Shown here piece by piece: positions 1 to 11,892 of a DNA stretch of 64,000 nucleotides. The notes beneath the pieces were generated by a model, which was given only the letters and a program-made list of their open reading frames with translations, was not told where the DNA came from and made no database searches. The position numbers and the translations under genes are program-made. The stretch spans positions 8,779,575 to 8,843,574 of the forward strand of contig CM029122.1 in NCBI GenBank assembly GCA_016859345.1. The letters are read 5' to 3'. Positions within the stretch are counted from its first letter, which is position 1; each line of letters opens with the position of its first letter. The stretch comes from Istiophorus platypterus. Taxonomy: Eukaryota; Chordata; Actinopteri; Istiophoriformes; Istiophoridae.

Positions 1-34
<34 letters not shown>

Positions 35-42
35 TCCCCCAG

Positions 43-81
43 CTGGATCACAGACGATCACGTAGCCTGGAGATTTGGGAT
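43..81 (+). CDS. cAMP receptor-like 7TM receptor, internal exon A
   Basis: This is a 39-base exon preceded by a (CT)n tract ending CCCCCAG and followed by the consensus donor GTAAGT. It starts with the last base of a codon, then reads WITDDHVAWRFG and ends two bases into the next codon (phase 2), which the next exon completes as Ile. In Dictyostelium cAMP receptors the equivalent stretch, CWI...YRFG, is the end of extracellular loop 2 running into TM5. The Trp-Ile and Arg-Phe-Gly residues are in matching places. It is the first exon of this gene visible here; TM1 to TM4 must be encoded left of the window. Exon status rests on splice sites, phase and family similarity; no transcript was available. 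Confidence 0.8.
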
Positions 82-235
82 GTAAGTAGACCCTTTCAGC
101 GCCGCCATCAAAGCATCCCCCCACTGGGGGAAAGGGGAGGAGGAGGGGGAGGGCTGTCTCTGCAGGGAAATGTGAAGGGTTGCATGTCAGGGGAGCCTGC
201 AGGGTTTTTTCCCTTGGTGTAAGGCCAAGATGTGT

Positions 236-240
<5 letters not shown>

Positions 241-275
<35 letters not shown>
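241..275. repeat. (TG)n microsatellite
   Basis: A pure dinucleotide run of about 17 units within the intron. It produces a false His/Thr-rich open frame on the opposite strand. Confidence 0.95.
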
Positions 276-279
<4 letters not shown>

Positions 280-1440
280 TTTGTGTGTGCATGCGTGCAT
301 GTGCCTGTATCTGCCTCTGCCTTGTCAGATTTAGGGGAGTTGCTACACTGTGTATTTAAGTGTTTAGGACGGCTATGAAGGATTATGCCTGTCTGCTGCT
401 TTCTGCAACTGGCCCTAAGTCTGCAAGGGCTCTGCCGATCCCCCGGCGCAGACACTTAAACACACACACACACATACACACACACACGCACAGAGCGACA
501 CTTTGCTACGAGCCAAGGTAATCGCGTTGCTGCTCGCAGCATCAGCAGGGAATCAATCTTTCTAAACAAATAAGCACACACACACTGAGACAGACCTACA
601 CAGACAAACACACATACACATATACACACGCACACACACGTGCAGAACAACACATAGCTATCAGCTGTGCTAAACGAGCCCGTGTCTCTTTTATCAGTGC
701 TCCTCTTCTCCGCGGCTCTCTCTAGTTTTCCACGCTGTGGAGGCCCAGGGGGACGAGCCGCTCACAGGATCAGGGAATCTTCATTAGCTCTAATTACATC
801 AAACCAGACAAGAGATTAGAGGCCAAGGCAGCGCCCGTCAAGGAAAAAACACAGACGCTCAAACACACACACCCTGCTGACAGCCTGCTGGAAAAGGCGC
901 AGGAGGGCAGAGGTTGTAGCGTTGAAGGTGAAAAGTGGAAATGGTGGGAGGAGAGACATACGGGGTACAGTTGGAGAGATCGGGAATTACTCATCAGAGG
1001 AAGGAAAGAGGGGCGGCACATCGGGACGGAAAGGAGAGGAGAGTCAGAGAAATAAATTGCCCTCGTCTCTGCCCACGCCCCGTAGTGTGTCTTCATCAGA
1101 GTTCAGCGAAGCGCGCAGACAGGACAGAGGAGGCGGGGAAGGCTTGGAGGAGGAGGAAGAGGGTGTGAAAGAGGATGAAAGCGGAAGGAGAATGAAAAGC
1201 AGAGGACAGCGCTGTGTGACGGAGGTGCAGAATTTCAGGGGTTGAGTCAGCAGTTGGAAGCACTCGGGCTTAGCTGAGTCACTGCTCTTAGAGGTCCCAG
1301 TCGCTGTCTATAATGGGCCCCGGTCAGATATAACACCGAAAAACAGAGAGAATGAGGTTCACAGGCGAAAGCTTGTAATTAACAGGGTAATGTTAGTCGC
1401 ATGGCTCTATACTCCATGTAGGAAAGACGGAGTCGGCCAA

Positions 1441-2330
1441 TTGGTCCACCACTTTGGTCCAGATTGAAATATCTCACTGCCCATTTGATGTGGACGGTTA
1501 TGCTGTTTTGTACAGACCTCATTGTTCTCATAGGATGAATCCTGTTGTTGGTGGTGATCCTTTAGTTTCCCTATTGTGTCACCATGAGGTTGACATTTTT
1601 GGCTTTTTGGGAAATATCACAGCCTCTATTGAATAGATTGCCATAAAAAAATTAATTAAAATCATGGTGACTCAGTGATTTATTTATTTTTTTATCTCTC
1701 TAGTGCCACCAGCAGGTCAGACTTTTCGCTTATCCAATGAAATATCGCATCATTGGTACAAAATTTGTAGAGCAATTCATGGTTCCTAAACAATGCATGC
1801 TAAAAAAATCCCCTGACATATATATATATATATATATATATATGTATTTATTTTCATTTTATTTTTTTTTTCTTTCTTCTCCTGCCCTAATTGGATAGTT
1901 GAGAATACAGAGATGTTGTTGCGGCTGCGGTTCGTTTCGACAACTCTGGGATGGATTGTCATGAAATTTGGTACAAACGTTAATGTTCCCCGTCAGGATG
2001 AATTTTAATAACTTAAGTGACCTGTTCACTTTTCATCCGGCAGTGAAATTTTAATTTGTCCAGTGCTCTGGTTTGTGACCAAATAGCCTACCTGCAAAAC
2101 TAACGACATTCCTGTCAGCCTCAGCTGTACTTTGTGTTTAGTAGCAAACCTTAGCATGCTAACAGGCTAAACTAAGACGATAAACATTGTAAACGTTATG
2201 CCTGCCAAACACTGTGTTAGAATTGGAAATTGTTAACATTTGATGTTTGTATCTAGCTCAAAAGTACAGGCTCACATCCGCTAGCTTGGCTATAGACTCT
2301 TAGTCTTGCTGCCTTTGACTTTTACATTTA
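1441..2330 (+). repeat. Composite dispersed teleost repeat, degenerate
   Basis: The text carries phrases I know from a very abundant fish interspersed repeat: 'ccactttggtccagattgaa', 'gtgccaccagcaggtcag', 'ggatggattgtcatgaaatt', 'gttagcatgctaacaggcta'-like wording and a closing 'agactcttagtcttg'. Several sub-modules repeat the 'tgaaatttggtacaaa' theme, so the copy looks built of tandem degenerate units interrupted by (AT)n. A shorter relative lies in the opposite orientation at about 28,305-28,440. I cannot name its class from sequence alone; a repeat-library search would settle that. It encodes no protein. Confidence 0.6.
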
Positions 2331-2961
2331 TGCGTCTGGTGAGACACGCCCTAAAAAAACCCTGCTCTTTTTGGTCTTTGTGTCTTTGTGCCTCCTCCCT
2401 TTCTTTCTCTTGGGTCGTCCTGTCCCTATGTTAGTGGTTGAACAGGTAGATCATGATGGTTCATTCAGCAGTAGGATCTTGTGGGTGAAGGTGGCTGTTG
2501 AGCACTGACCCGCGTAGACGGGTCCGTACCCGCGCTCTCATCTCTCACCGAGCCCTTCAATTAAGGCTTCTTTCTTCCAAGCCTCATTCTTTACTTCGGA
2601 GCAGTACCGGAGGGAAGGCCAGACTAAGGCCGAGAGATTGAATTTGTGGGCACCTCTGATGATCTTTCTTTTTGCCAGTTTCAGGGTTTCCACCGTCCTT
2701 TCCTCCAGTTCTCATAATCCCCTCTGTATTTATCCATCTTTCTATCCATCCCTCGCAAGTCGATCTATGTGCTGCAGTGTCTTTCTGCTGTTTCTTTCAT
2801 ACTCACTATGACCTCATCCCCCTCCCTGTTTTTTAATCACCCAGCACTTCTTTCTTATTTCTGCTCTTTCTGGTCCTGACCCACAATCTGCCGTCATCCA
2901 TCAACCTTTCCATCCTCACCTCTATTCTTGTCTTCACGTTTATCATCCTCTGCATCCTCTG

Positions 2962-2965
<4 letters not shown>

Positions 2966-3011
<46 letters not shown>
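2966..3011. repeat. (CT)n microsatellite
   Basis: A pure CT run followed by a further 120 bases of pyrimidine-rich sequence. The Ser/Leu and Arg/Glu open frames across it are artefacts of the repeat. Confidence 0.95.
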
Positions 3012-3014
<3 letters not shown>

Positions 3015-5004
3015 CCTCTATTTTGCCCCCCCCTCTCTCTCGCTCTCCCATTCTCTCTCCTCCTCTTCCCCCCCACGCTATCGTTAAAAAGGCCACCCCC
3101 TCCTTCTCTCTCGCTTCCCACCCCACCCCCTCAGATTCCTCATTAACGGGGCGTGCACGCGCCCCACCCGTTTGACGCTGTTTATGGGTTTATTCCGGAG
3201 ATCGGGTTATTAAATCACACCGAGGTGACGCTCGCGCAGGTCTCCCCTGAAACGCTTTCATCATTGTCCCATGCCATTATTGAACCCGTGTGGATGCGCA
3301 CATACACACGCACTCACACATATTTTCAAAGAGCGTATTCTTCGTATATTGATGTTCCCTGCAAGACGGGAAGGAACATGATGTATTAAGCAGCCTTTCC
3401 CTCTCCCTGTTTCCTGCTGTGAAGCAAACACGTACCATCTCCGATTCCCCTGCCAATAAAAAGTTTAATTTGATAATGCTAAGTGAGTTTCTTTTGACCC
3501 ACAGGCCTTGATGACAAGTATGGACAAAGTAAAATTAGGCCAGAGACCTAATATTTTCCGTATTAGATGCTACTAAACGAGCACACAAGCCAAGGACTTT
3601 TCAGGCACAGCACTGAGCATTTATTCCCAATCCATTTTCCTTTGAAACCATGTGTGTCCCTGTATTTATGGGTCAGAGACAGACTCAGACTCTCTGTTTT
3701 AAATGTCAGACTTTTTTACTTCTGGTTCATGATCGGGACTGTAATTACTCCTAGTGTTCTTCCTCTTCTTCCTCCACAATCCATTAAGTTTATTACGTAG
3801 GTGCATTCAGTGCCTGGTGCTCAGGAGCACTTGGGTGTTGCACAGCACCGTCCTAACTGCTCAGAGTTACTGGGGCTGAACAGAGAAAAGGTGGCCAGGA
3901 ACCTGTCTATCAAACTGAGACAAAGACCTGTTTCGTGATTACAGGGAGAGGCTGAAACTCCTCTGAGCTTACATCACCTCCCAAGAGGTTGCATAACACG
4001 AGGCTGCCATTCCAACAAAGCCATCACCCCCGTTTCCCTCACTCGTCTCGCTCTCTTTCATCCGCTCAGAAATACCTGACATATTATTCTCCCTCGCGTC
4101 TCCCTTGATTGTCAACCTTTCATCCCATAGGAATGCCACGCATTTCAGGTGTTGTGACTTTCCTGGCATTATCTTTATCTCAGTCTACCTCTCGTCTCTA
4201 CTCACTGAAACCACGTATGTCCAGAGGTGCTGAGTCAGGTCTGTGTTGCACTTTGCTGTTTGTGTACATACTGTGTCCTCTGCCAGGCTGGTGGTTAGAA
4301 TAATTCCTTCCTGTGTCCACCAGGTAAACAGCATCATTATACATAGAGTAAATACACTTAAATGTACATTTTAGTTTAATCGACTAGTGGTCAATCTGAC
4401 TCTTACAAAGTAGAATAAGAGTTTTTCGGATGACCGAGAGAAAAATGAGGACTGTTTCATGTTTAAAACATAATAGAATTTTTATATAAAATAGCAATTT
4501 TGGTGTAAAGACAAGAATAACAATGAGTCTAAGTGAAAATTGATATCAGAGCAAACTTTTGTCGAGGTCCACAAAAAGTCGTATCTGACAAACAATAGCC
4601 TTCTCAAATTACGATCCTGCTGGGGAGATCTTATTAAATGAGTTTATGTGGTCTAATCTGTTTAGAAGGCCATAATATCAAAACATCGGACACCTGGTAT
4701 GCTATTACGTTCTATTATGGTGTAAACTCCATTAGGATATTTGACACTGCACTTGTGGATTAGAAATTAAATTATGTCCTCTGTGTGTGTGTGTGTGTGT
4801 GTGTATTTATTTATTTGATATTTTTTCATGCAATATATATTTTCAGTTAAACTCCAAACCCCCTGTTCCTCCCTGTGAAACCGGTCTACAAGGAGGCCAA
4901 AAAAAAAGCAACCAAAACAAAAAAAAAACACAGCAGGAATGATCTTTTAATAACATTCCTCATTTTAAGTTTTCTTACTTCCTGCTCGTGTCTGTGCTCT
5001 GTAG

Positions 5005-5083
5005 ATGGTACGTGCCTCTGTTCAGCCTCATCTTCCTGATGATCTGCTGCTACGCCAGGATCATCTGCGTGGCCAATGAGAGG
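5005..5083 (+). CDS. cAMP receptor-like 7TM receptor, exon B (TM5)
   Basis: This 79-base exon lies between TGTAG and the consensus donor GTGAGT. It completes an Ile codon from exon A and then encodes 26 residues beginning WYVPLFSLIFLMICCY and ending ARIICVANER, in phase 0. About 20 consecutive hydrophobic residues make a clear transmembrane helix, and the basic or polar end is typical of a cytoplasmic boundary. The preceding RFG plus W-Y-x-P matches the RFGLFYGP motif of TM5 in Dictyostelium cAR1. The orientation puts the C-terminal end of the helix in the cytoplasm, leading into intracellular loop 3 on exons C and D. Confidence 0.88.
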
Positions 5084-8000
5084 GTGAGTGCTCCTCATGT
5101 GTCCAGTCACACTGGTAATTAAGCTGAAACCAAATGCGTTGTGACCTTTAGAGAACTGACATCAGTCAAAGCAAAGACAGGAATTCTGTTTTTGTATTCT
5201 TACATTCCTGTAATTGGGAGGACTGTAAAAATTCTGAAATAAATAGAGTCAAGAAACATCCATTAAAAAAAAATGTGTGTGTAATGTAATATTTCTAATA
5301 TGGGAGGGGATGAGGGATTAAAGTAATATTAGAATTCAATTTTTCAATAAGTAACTTATGGAGATCCTCAAAAATGTGGCAGCACTGATCTTATAGTCAT
5401 TAATGCTGAAACAATGCTGCACTGATAACCAACACACATTTAAATGTGCTTTATTACAGCTTGGGTCTTATTTCCTACTTCCTACTTATTACTTTTATTG
5501 ATCATGATAACATTTTAATAAACATACTGCAGTTGCTGAGATTTGGCATCATGATTTGGCATCATGGTGACTTCCTGAGATTTGGCATCATGGTGACTTC
5601 CTGACCCAAAGTTGAGCCAGGAAGTCAGTTTTACGAGCTGTTATTCTTATTTACAACAGACAGTTTGGGTAATAAATGGAAAGTTTTCCTTTGTGTTCTG
5701 TTCAAATAGTTTGGCTTCCCTGGGGGTTTGTTTAAAAACTCGTCTGATCATCTGATCACTCCGTCCACTTTTTATTGAGCTCACTACACATCCAGATCCT
5801 TGCAATTACCTTGTGCAACAGAATGACCCTACAGCCAACAGGAACGCAGACTAAAACAATAAAAGTAAGATCCAAGTTGCAATAACCCTGAGATATTTAT
5901 CAAAGCTACAGATCATATATAGTTTTGTGAGCAGAAACATGTATGTTTATATGTTTCAGTAATTGTTTTTCAAATTTGGAAATTATATAAGTCTTTATCA
6001 GGCAACAAACATTTACTACAAGTTGTAATAAACCTGTGTTACTCTTTAAAATTAATAATAATTCATTTCATATACATACAGGTGTGTATATGTTTTTTGG
6101 CCCTTTTTCGTTTTACCAGGAGTCATCAGTGTGAGAAGTTTTGGATTCTAAAACTGCACATACTAGTTTTGATTAATTTATTAAGCCAAAATGTCCCCAT
6201 TCCCTTGCTCTAGCTATTCAGACATGAGAATTCACCACTTTTTTCTCTTTTTTTTTATTGTGATTGAAATACTTTTAGTTGGGTTGTTGCTTGGGCAAAA
6301 CATGGTATTTGAAGATATAATCATGACCTCTGTTTGCGTTTTATATATTTGTAAACTGAATACCTTAGTTCTTTGGACTATTGGTTGGACAAAACAAACT
6401 ATTTGAAAGTGTCACCATGGCCGCACTGTATTTGTTTGATGTATATTTTTCTCAATTCCCACATTTCATAAACTTAACCATTGACCACAGTGAGTAATCC
6501 ACTGATTAATTTGTTGATCTCCTCCCCGTACCTGCTTGTAGTTTTGTGTGGTTTTCCATTGTCAGGGTGCAGCTGAAGCCCAGAGGCAGCATTCTGTAAA
6601 GTTCACACAGATGCCATTCCCCTGATCTGATGACAACACACAATGTAGCCGCAGTGCCATTGGAGAGGGCACTGGCAGATTTGTGTTACAACGTGCGTGG
6701 GTTTCTGATTTGATTCATCAAATACAGGGAGGAAAAAACAACAACAACAACAACAACAGGGAGGGAGAATCAGGCTAAAGCCACACCTGACTCAGAATGA
6801 AGTGGTGAACATTGGCATTCTTTGTTTGGGCGTCGCAGTGAGAGACGGGACAGTGAGACAGATTTTGCAGGTAGCCGGGCTGCAGACAGACGACAACAGA
6901 GACAGACAGCAGGTAGCTGAGGGAAGGGGAAAAGAAAAAAGACGACACAGCTCTTTATCATGAATGTGATAAAAAGAATGAATGAATGTAGCTGGTTTTT
7001 AACCTGCATCTCATAACTCATTCAGCTCACAGTCTTCAGCTGTCTCTCCCTCTTCCTCTCATCTCTCTGTATCTGTTTTCCACCTTTCTTATTTTCAATC
7101 CCCTCTTTTCCTCTTCACCCCCATTTATCTGTCTGTCTTTCTCTGTCTCTATGCCCCTCTTACTTTCCCTTTCCCCCTCTTTTCCTTTCCGCCTCTATGT
7201 CTCTCTCTCCCTCTCCGCCTTCACTTTGCCGTTTTGCTTTCTCTATCATATTTATGAAGAGCTCAAGCCTTATCTCTTTTTCAGCTGCAGGCTGTCTCAC
7301 TTGAAAGAATTTCAAAAGCTTTGAAAGCAGGGTAGGTGGCGATGCAATGAAGAAATGGATAAAGAAGAGGAGTCCGAGAGAGGCAGGATGTTAGCTGGAC
7401 GGAGAAGTTTCTCCACTTCCGGAGGCAGACATGGGAAAGAGAATGGGATCGTGGGTGAAAATTACTCCGTAGCGCATTAGTTTACCAAGTACAAGTCATT
7501 TACGCCAGGCTTATTTAGAAAAAACATGGCCACATTCTGCGTGCTGAGTGACTATGTGAGCACGTACTAACTACAGGGATTTGAAAGCTAATGAGTCATT
7601 ATCAGGACAGACAGAGAGGTCTGAGAGCGTGGTGGTGTGTTTGTTTTATGGATGTGATTTGTACATGCCCACTCATTCCCTCCTAAGCCTCACGCCTCAA
7701 CACTTAACTGGCTGAATTGCTTGCTTTCCGGTGTCACGGCTTAAGCGAGATTGCAACAAAGGCCGGGTACGCACACTGGAGACCTGGCCGAAGCCTAATG
7801 ATATTGCCACTTATTATCAGTGTTTGTTGATTTTGATGGATAGTGGTGCTCAGCTGGAAAGCAAAGGGCTACTCTAGAACAAGTTCAGTCTAATGGCTGT
7901 GGCTGTTTTTTTTTTTTTTCCATTTTTTTTTTTTCTTTTTCTTTCACTGCACGAACACACAGTCACACATAGATTTACAATGACAATCACGTCAGCGCGC

Positions 8001-8707
8001 AGAAACCATGGCAACATTGAGTTAATAAATAGCAGAACAGAAGAGCTGTTAGTGGGTATCGTTCATGCTGCCTTTTTGTGTGTGCGCGTGAAGCTCACAC
8101 GGGGCCTCCAGAGATTTGTCTGTGATGTCTTGGGTTACATAAACCCTCTGGCTTCCTACGGCCCCCCCACCTCTGTCCCACCATTACAAATCCCAGTCTT
8201 ATGCATGGGTGTGTGCATGCATGTGTGTGAGTGTCTGTTGACATTTTCCCTGCATTCCCTCGAGAGAGGAGTCAGAGGAAGAGCAAAAAGTATTCCCACG
8301 TTCTCTCCAGAGATCTCAGATCTGCCATGTTTGCTCCACTTTTTCCTTTTTCTTTCACACTTGTAAAAGAATTTTCTCTCCTTTCTCTACAGCGTTGCCT
8401 TTCCTTCGTCTTTCTCGTGTCATATTCTGTGCACTGAAGCTGATCAGTTCCCTCTTTTTCTGAGATTGCTGGGAGCTCCCCTCTGCCTCCAAGCTCTGCA
8501 CTCTGCTGTGAATTAGGCAATTTTGCATGGGTGAGAAGGTAGACGGATTTTGTGTTGGTGTGGTAGCCAATGCGATATTTGTTCCAACTTGTCACTGCAG
8601 GCACCAACCTCTAAAACTAAGGCCGCTCCTGTTTTGTAAAATCCAACAGGCTGAAATGACGTAATCACTACGCTGTTTTGTTTGTTTTTTTGTTTTTCTG
8701 TGAGCAG
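5084..8707 (+). other. Receptor intron between exons B and C
   Basis: A 3.6-kb intron, mostly AT-rich and unique-looking. It contains a small tandem repeat at 5539-5605 and a pyrimidine-rich stretch at about 7040-7250. I see no further exon. Confidence 0.7.
5539..5605. repeat. Short tandem duplication with flanking inverted arm
   Basis: The segment beginning GATTTGGCATCATGGTGACT and ending TTCCTGA occurs twice, preceded by a truncated third copy of its first 13 bases. The last copy's GACTTCCTG is inverted-repeated just downstream as CAGGAAGTC. It is a minor intronic repeat. Confidence 0.85.
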
Positions 8708-8755
8708 ATGCAGTCATGGTTGGGGACCTTCAACCCAGAGAGGGAGAGACGAAAG
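8708..8755 (+). CDS. cAMP receptor-like 7TM receptor, exon C (loop 3)
   Basis: This 48-base exon has exactly 16 codons, phase 0 at both ends, between GAGCAG and the donor GTAATG. It encodes MQSWLGTFNPERERRK. The hydrophilic, strongly basic end fits a cytoplasmic third loop between TM5 (exon B) and TM6 (exons D-E), the region that normally contacts G proteins or regulators. Because both boundaries are phase 0, skipping this exon would keep the frame. The Met at its start is internal, not an initiator. Confidence 0.82.
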
Positions 8756-9127
8756 GTAATGGCCTGTCTGACCATCGCATGTCACAGTACATACACACAC
8801 ACACACACACACACACGGTAACACACACACACACACACGGTAACACACATAAACCAGAGCGTGAGGATTAGAGTGTGCGCAGGATTAGCTCTTGCGGTCA
8901 CGCTGGGTAAGTGTCAAACCCAGCAGGGAGAAATTTGACCTCTCTGCTCTCTTCGTGTGTGTGTGCTTGAACATGTATATAAATGTGGGTACGCACTTAT
9001 GCTTGCGTTTAAATCTGGGAGCCGCAGTGCCTCTCCGACTGTTCCTGACCTTACAGAAATAGCAGGGAACAGAGGAGGAAAAAGAAAAAGAGCTACATGC
9101 GAATTATATTCCTGTCCCGACAAGACT

Positions 9128-9534
9128 GCCCTCTTTAAACAGAGATTCTGTTCTATTGCCATTAAGAAGGCCCCTCATTTTGCCAACTTTGCTTGTTTAC
9201 ACCGAACCAAAGAAAGCTGGCATACTGCTGCCCCAGTGTAAGATTTCAGACGGCATGCTGCAGGATCAGAGGCGTGATGTGTAACACAGCAGCGTCGGCA
9301 TCTGTCCCGCCATGCCGGCTCTCCCTAAACACAGACATCGATTCAGCTCTGTGACTGCCTCCGCTGCCGGCACAAAGGTGGAACAACATTGCCCCCCACC
9401 CCCCACCCCAACCCCACCCCACCCCACCCCTCCCCCGATTCCATGTTCTCTTACACCCTTTACACAGAACTGCAATTTGAATAAAGGCGCAGCATTCCTG
9501 CCTTGAACAGACTGTATAAAATGGGAAAAGGGGC
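9128..9534. mobile_element. Non-autonomous inverted-repeat DNA transposon, copy 1
   Basis: This copy aligns along its length with the copy at 33940-34299. Shared phrases include 'tttgcttgtttacac', 'ggcatactgctg', 'gaggcgtga', 'cgtgtaacac'-like wording and 'ctgccttgaac'. Its ends, GCCCTCTTTAAACAGAG and AAAAGGGGC, are decayed versions of the cleaner terminal inverted repeats of copy 2. It is about 45 bases longer because of a CCCCA-type expansion at about 9389-9437. No transposase is encoded, so it would depend on a partner element. It sits in the receptor's C-D intron. Confidence 0.75.
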
Positions 9535-10629
9535 TAGACTGAGAAACATAGGGAACCTGGGTGATAGAGAAAGAAAAAAATTAATTGTTGCAGGGGAAGT
9601 AACTGCTTCTCTTTGTGAATGTGAGGGGCAGTCTGTTGAATTTACATATACAGTGAATGTCAGAATACTATTACTGAAAACAGTTATGTATAATATAAAA
9701 GCTGCCAGTAGTCTTCTTACAAGGTGCTTGTAACCCTAACTGTAATGATCATGCACCCTGCCCATAATTACCAACTCATCACTATGCTTTCCAGTGTGGT
9801 TATAAACAGTTTTGATTTGCATCATGGTTGGACAACCCTCATCCAAACGTGTTCTGTTTGAGCATAACTGGACCCGTATTTTTGTGGGGTTTAGGAAGGA
9901 ACCCAGGAAAGTCTTTAGAAATAACCAAGGGCTGTCTTGACTTGGAGACAACAATTGTATTCTAAAGAGAAAGCCCGCTTACAAATGGGGAGTGACAGAT
10001 GTGGAACTAAAAGTCAGGATATCTCAGTCCCTGCTACTTTGATTTAAAAACATTGTTTTTAAAATGTGTCTTTCCTGAGCCCCTTGACTTAATGGAAGTG
10101 CAATACTAAACTGCTGGAGTACCCCTTTAATGGATTTCTCGTAAAATGCTGGTACTGGGAAGCGTTTCTTCTCTCGGACTATTTGAAAGCCTCTTGCTGT
10201 GTCATTTCAACTCAGCTCCAGGCTACAGACACTGAAGTGTCCTCCAGCAAGACCCTAGACCCTTACTCGCCCAGACTTTGAATATCGCTATGGAGACGCC
10301 AAATCATTCAAATATTAAGCTTAAATTCCACTGAATCGCAGCATTGTCCACAAAGGCGGCCAGTGTTGCAGTACGACTCCTGAAAAGTTAAAAATCTAAC
10401 AGCAGCAATCCCTCGCTGTCCGGCGTTTTGTTACCTACTCACCCTCCTCCCTCTCCGCTGATCCGCTGTTGCACCTCCAACCTGCAGGGTGAGGTGTAGA
10501 GGGCAGGTTGGGGTTAAGGTTATGTAGATGCTGCCCCTAAGTGGCAGATGTAATTACTGCACACTGAACTGGCGTAACCCTCACCATTGATGTTAGTGTG
10601 CATGAGCGTGCGGCAGCAAGATGTGCACC

Positions 10630-10633
<4 letters not shown>

Positions 10634-10672
<39 letters not shown>
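10634..10672. repeat. (CA)n microsatellite
   Basis: A pure CA run followed by interrupted CA/CT units to about 10,722. Confidence 0.95.
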
Positions 10673-10679
<7 letters not shown>

Positions 10680-11081
10680 TACACACACACATACACACAC
10701 ACTCACACTCACACTTACACAGCGTTCATATGGGCTAATTGCTATGTGTAGCACAGAGTGTAAATAAGTCAGCAGTGGTTTTTATCACGCTCTCCGTTTC
10801 CTTGTATTTCTCTTTCCCAGTTGCTCTCCGTGTTTCCATCTGTTTTTCTCCTAGCCCTTCACTTTGCACTCCCTCTTTTTCCCCCCCTCTTTCTCCTTCC
10901 TTCATTTTCTCCCTCCCTCCCTCCATTCCTCTCTCACTCTTGTACTTATACCCAGCATGAATAAAGCAGCAAGCCAGGTTCATGGACATGAATATTTATG
11001 AGAGTTTATGCACGCGCTGCGATGCTTTAAAACAACAACAGCCTCCCTGATTGTTCTTGCCAAGCCAGCGAGCATTGGTTC

Positions 11082-11090
11082 GTGTGTGTG

Positions 11091-11147
<57 letters not shown>
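11082..11147. repeat. (GT)n microsatellite
   Basis: A GT run with one GC interruption at its start. A CA/CG-rich run lies 130 bases downstream at about 11,277-11,331 in the complementary sense. Confidence 0.95.
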
Positions 11148-11149
<2 letters not shown>

Positions 11150-11691
11150 CAGCAGGTGTAAACTAGAGAAAGCGATTCCTGCTGGGTGTCTGAAGACCGC
11201 TGGCTCTGGTGATTTCCATTCACTTCGTCAAGTCTCCCTCCTTCTGCGCCTCACATGTTCTCTGTTACTGTGTCAAACGCACACATGCACGCACGCACGC
11301 ACACATGCACACACGCACGCACACACGCACTTCTCATGTTTTGCGCTGACACTTGTAGTTTCCAACATTCGCCAGTCTTGATTTTTTTTTTTTCCCTCTT
11401 TTTTTATTTTTTTTCCCTTTTTTTCCTGTCTGACTCAGCCTGGCACCATCCCCCTCCCTCTCTCCATATCTGTGTGCGTGTATCTGGCTGGAGTGATGAC
11501 GTACATAACTAGTGTTGACAGTTATCGGGGCCGTCAGTCACATGGTTGTGACACATCTGTGTGTGTCTTGAGCGATTTGTTTGTGGTCATGCTTGAGCAC
11601 ACACACCCACTGAGCATCACAAGGTCTTGCAGCAGCACAGGTCAGTGAGAGGGTATGCGAAAAGAAGGTATTTAAGTCAGGCCACACACAC

Positions 11692-11892
11692 ACGTACTTG
11701 TACCTCTATCTTTGTGAGGACACTCATTGACATAATTCAAACCCTAACCCTAACCTAATTGTAACCATAACCCTAAAACCAAAAATCCCTCTCAAACAGC
11801 CCTTTGAAGATGTGAAGACCCGCCGAAATGTCCTCACTCCATAAGGTCTATAACTCAAACTGGTCCTCACAAAGATAGAAGCCCAAGTACGT
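11692..11892. mobile_element. Foldback/MITE-like element with telomere-like core
   Basis: About 30-base terminal inverted repeats frame it: left 'acgtacttgtacctctatc' and right, read on the other strand, 'acgtacttgggcttctatc', both followed by tttgtgaggac. The core near 11,740-11,785 contains repeated CCCTAA and CCATAA units. CA/CG-rich microsatellite sequence abuts both ends. I recognise this type (gtcctcacaaagatag ends) as widespread in fish introns. It has no coding capacity. Confidence 0.8.

Larger units (their letters stand above)
82..5004 (+). other. Receptor intron between exons A and B
   Basis: This is a 4.9-kb intron starting GTAAGT and ending in TAG before exon B. It contains (TG)n at 241-275, (AT)n at 1818-1843, (CT)n at 2966-3011 and a dispersed fish repeat at about 1441-2330. 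The rest shows no coding exon I can support; its open frames are low-complexity or short. Confidence 0.7.

Noticed and set aside
8790..8860. Possible CRISPR-like spaced repeats (ACACACGGTAACACAC)
   Set aside because: This is an interrupted CA microsatellite in vertebrate DNA, with no spacers or cas genes.
11735..11785. Interstitial telomere
   Set aside because: The CCCTAA units are few, degenerate and enclosed by inverted repeats, so they belong to the foldback element.
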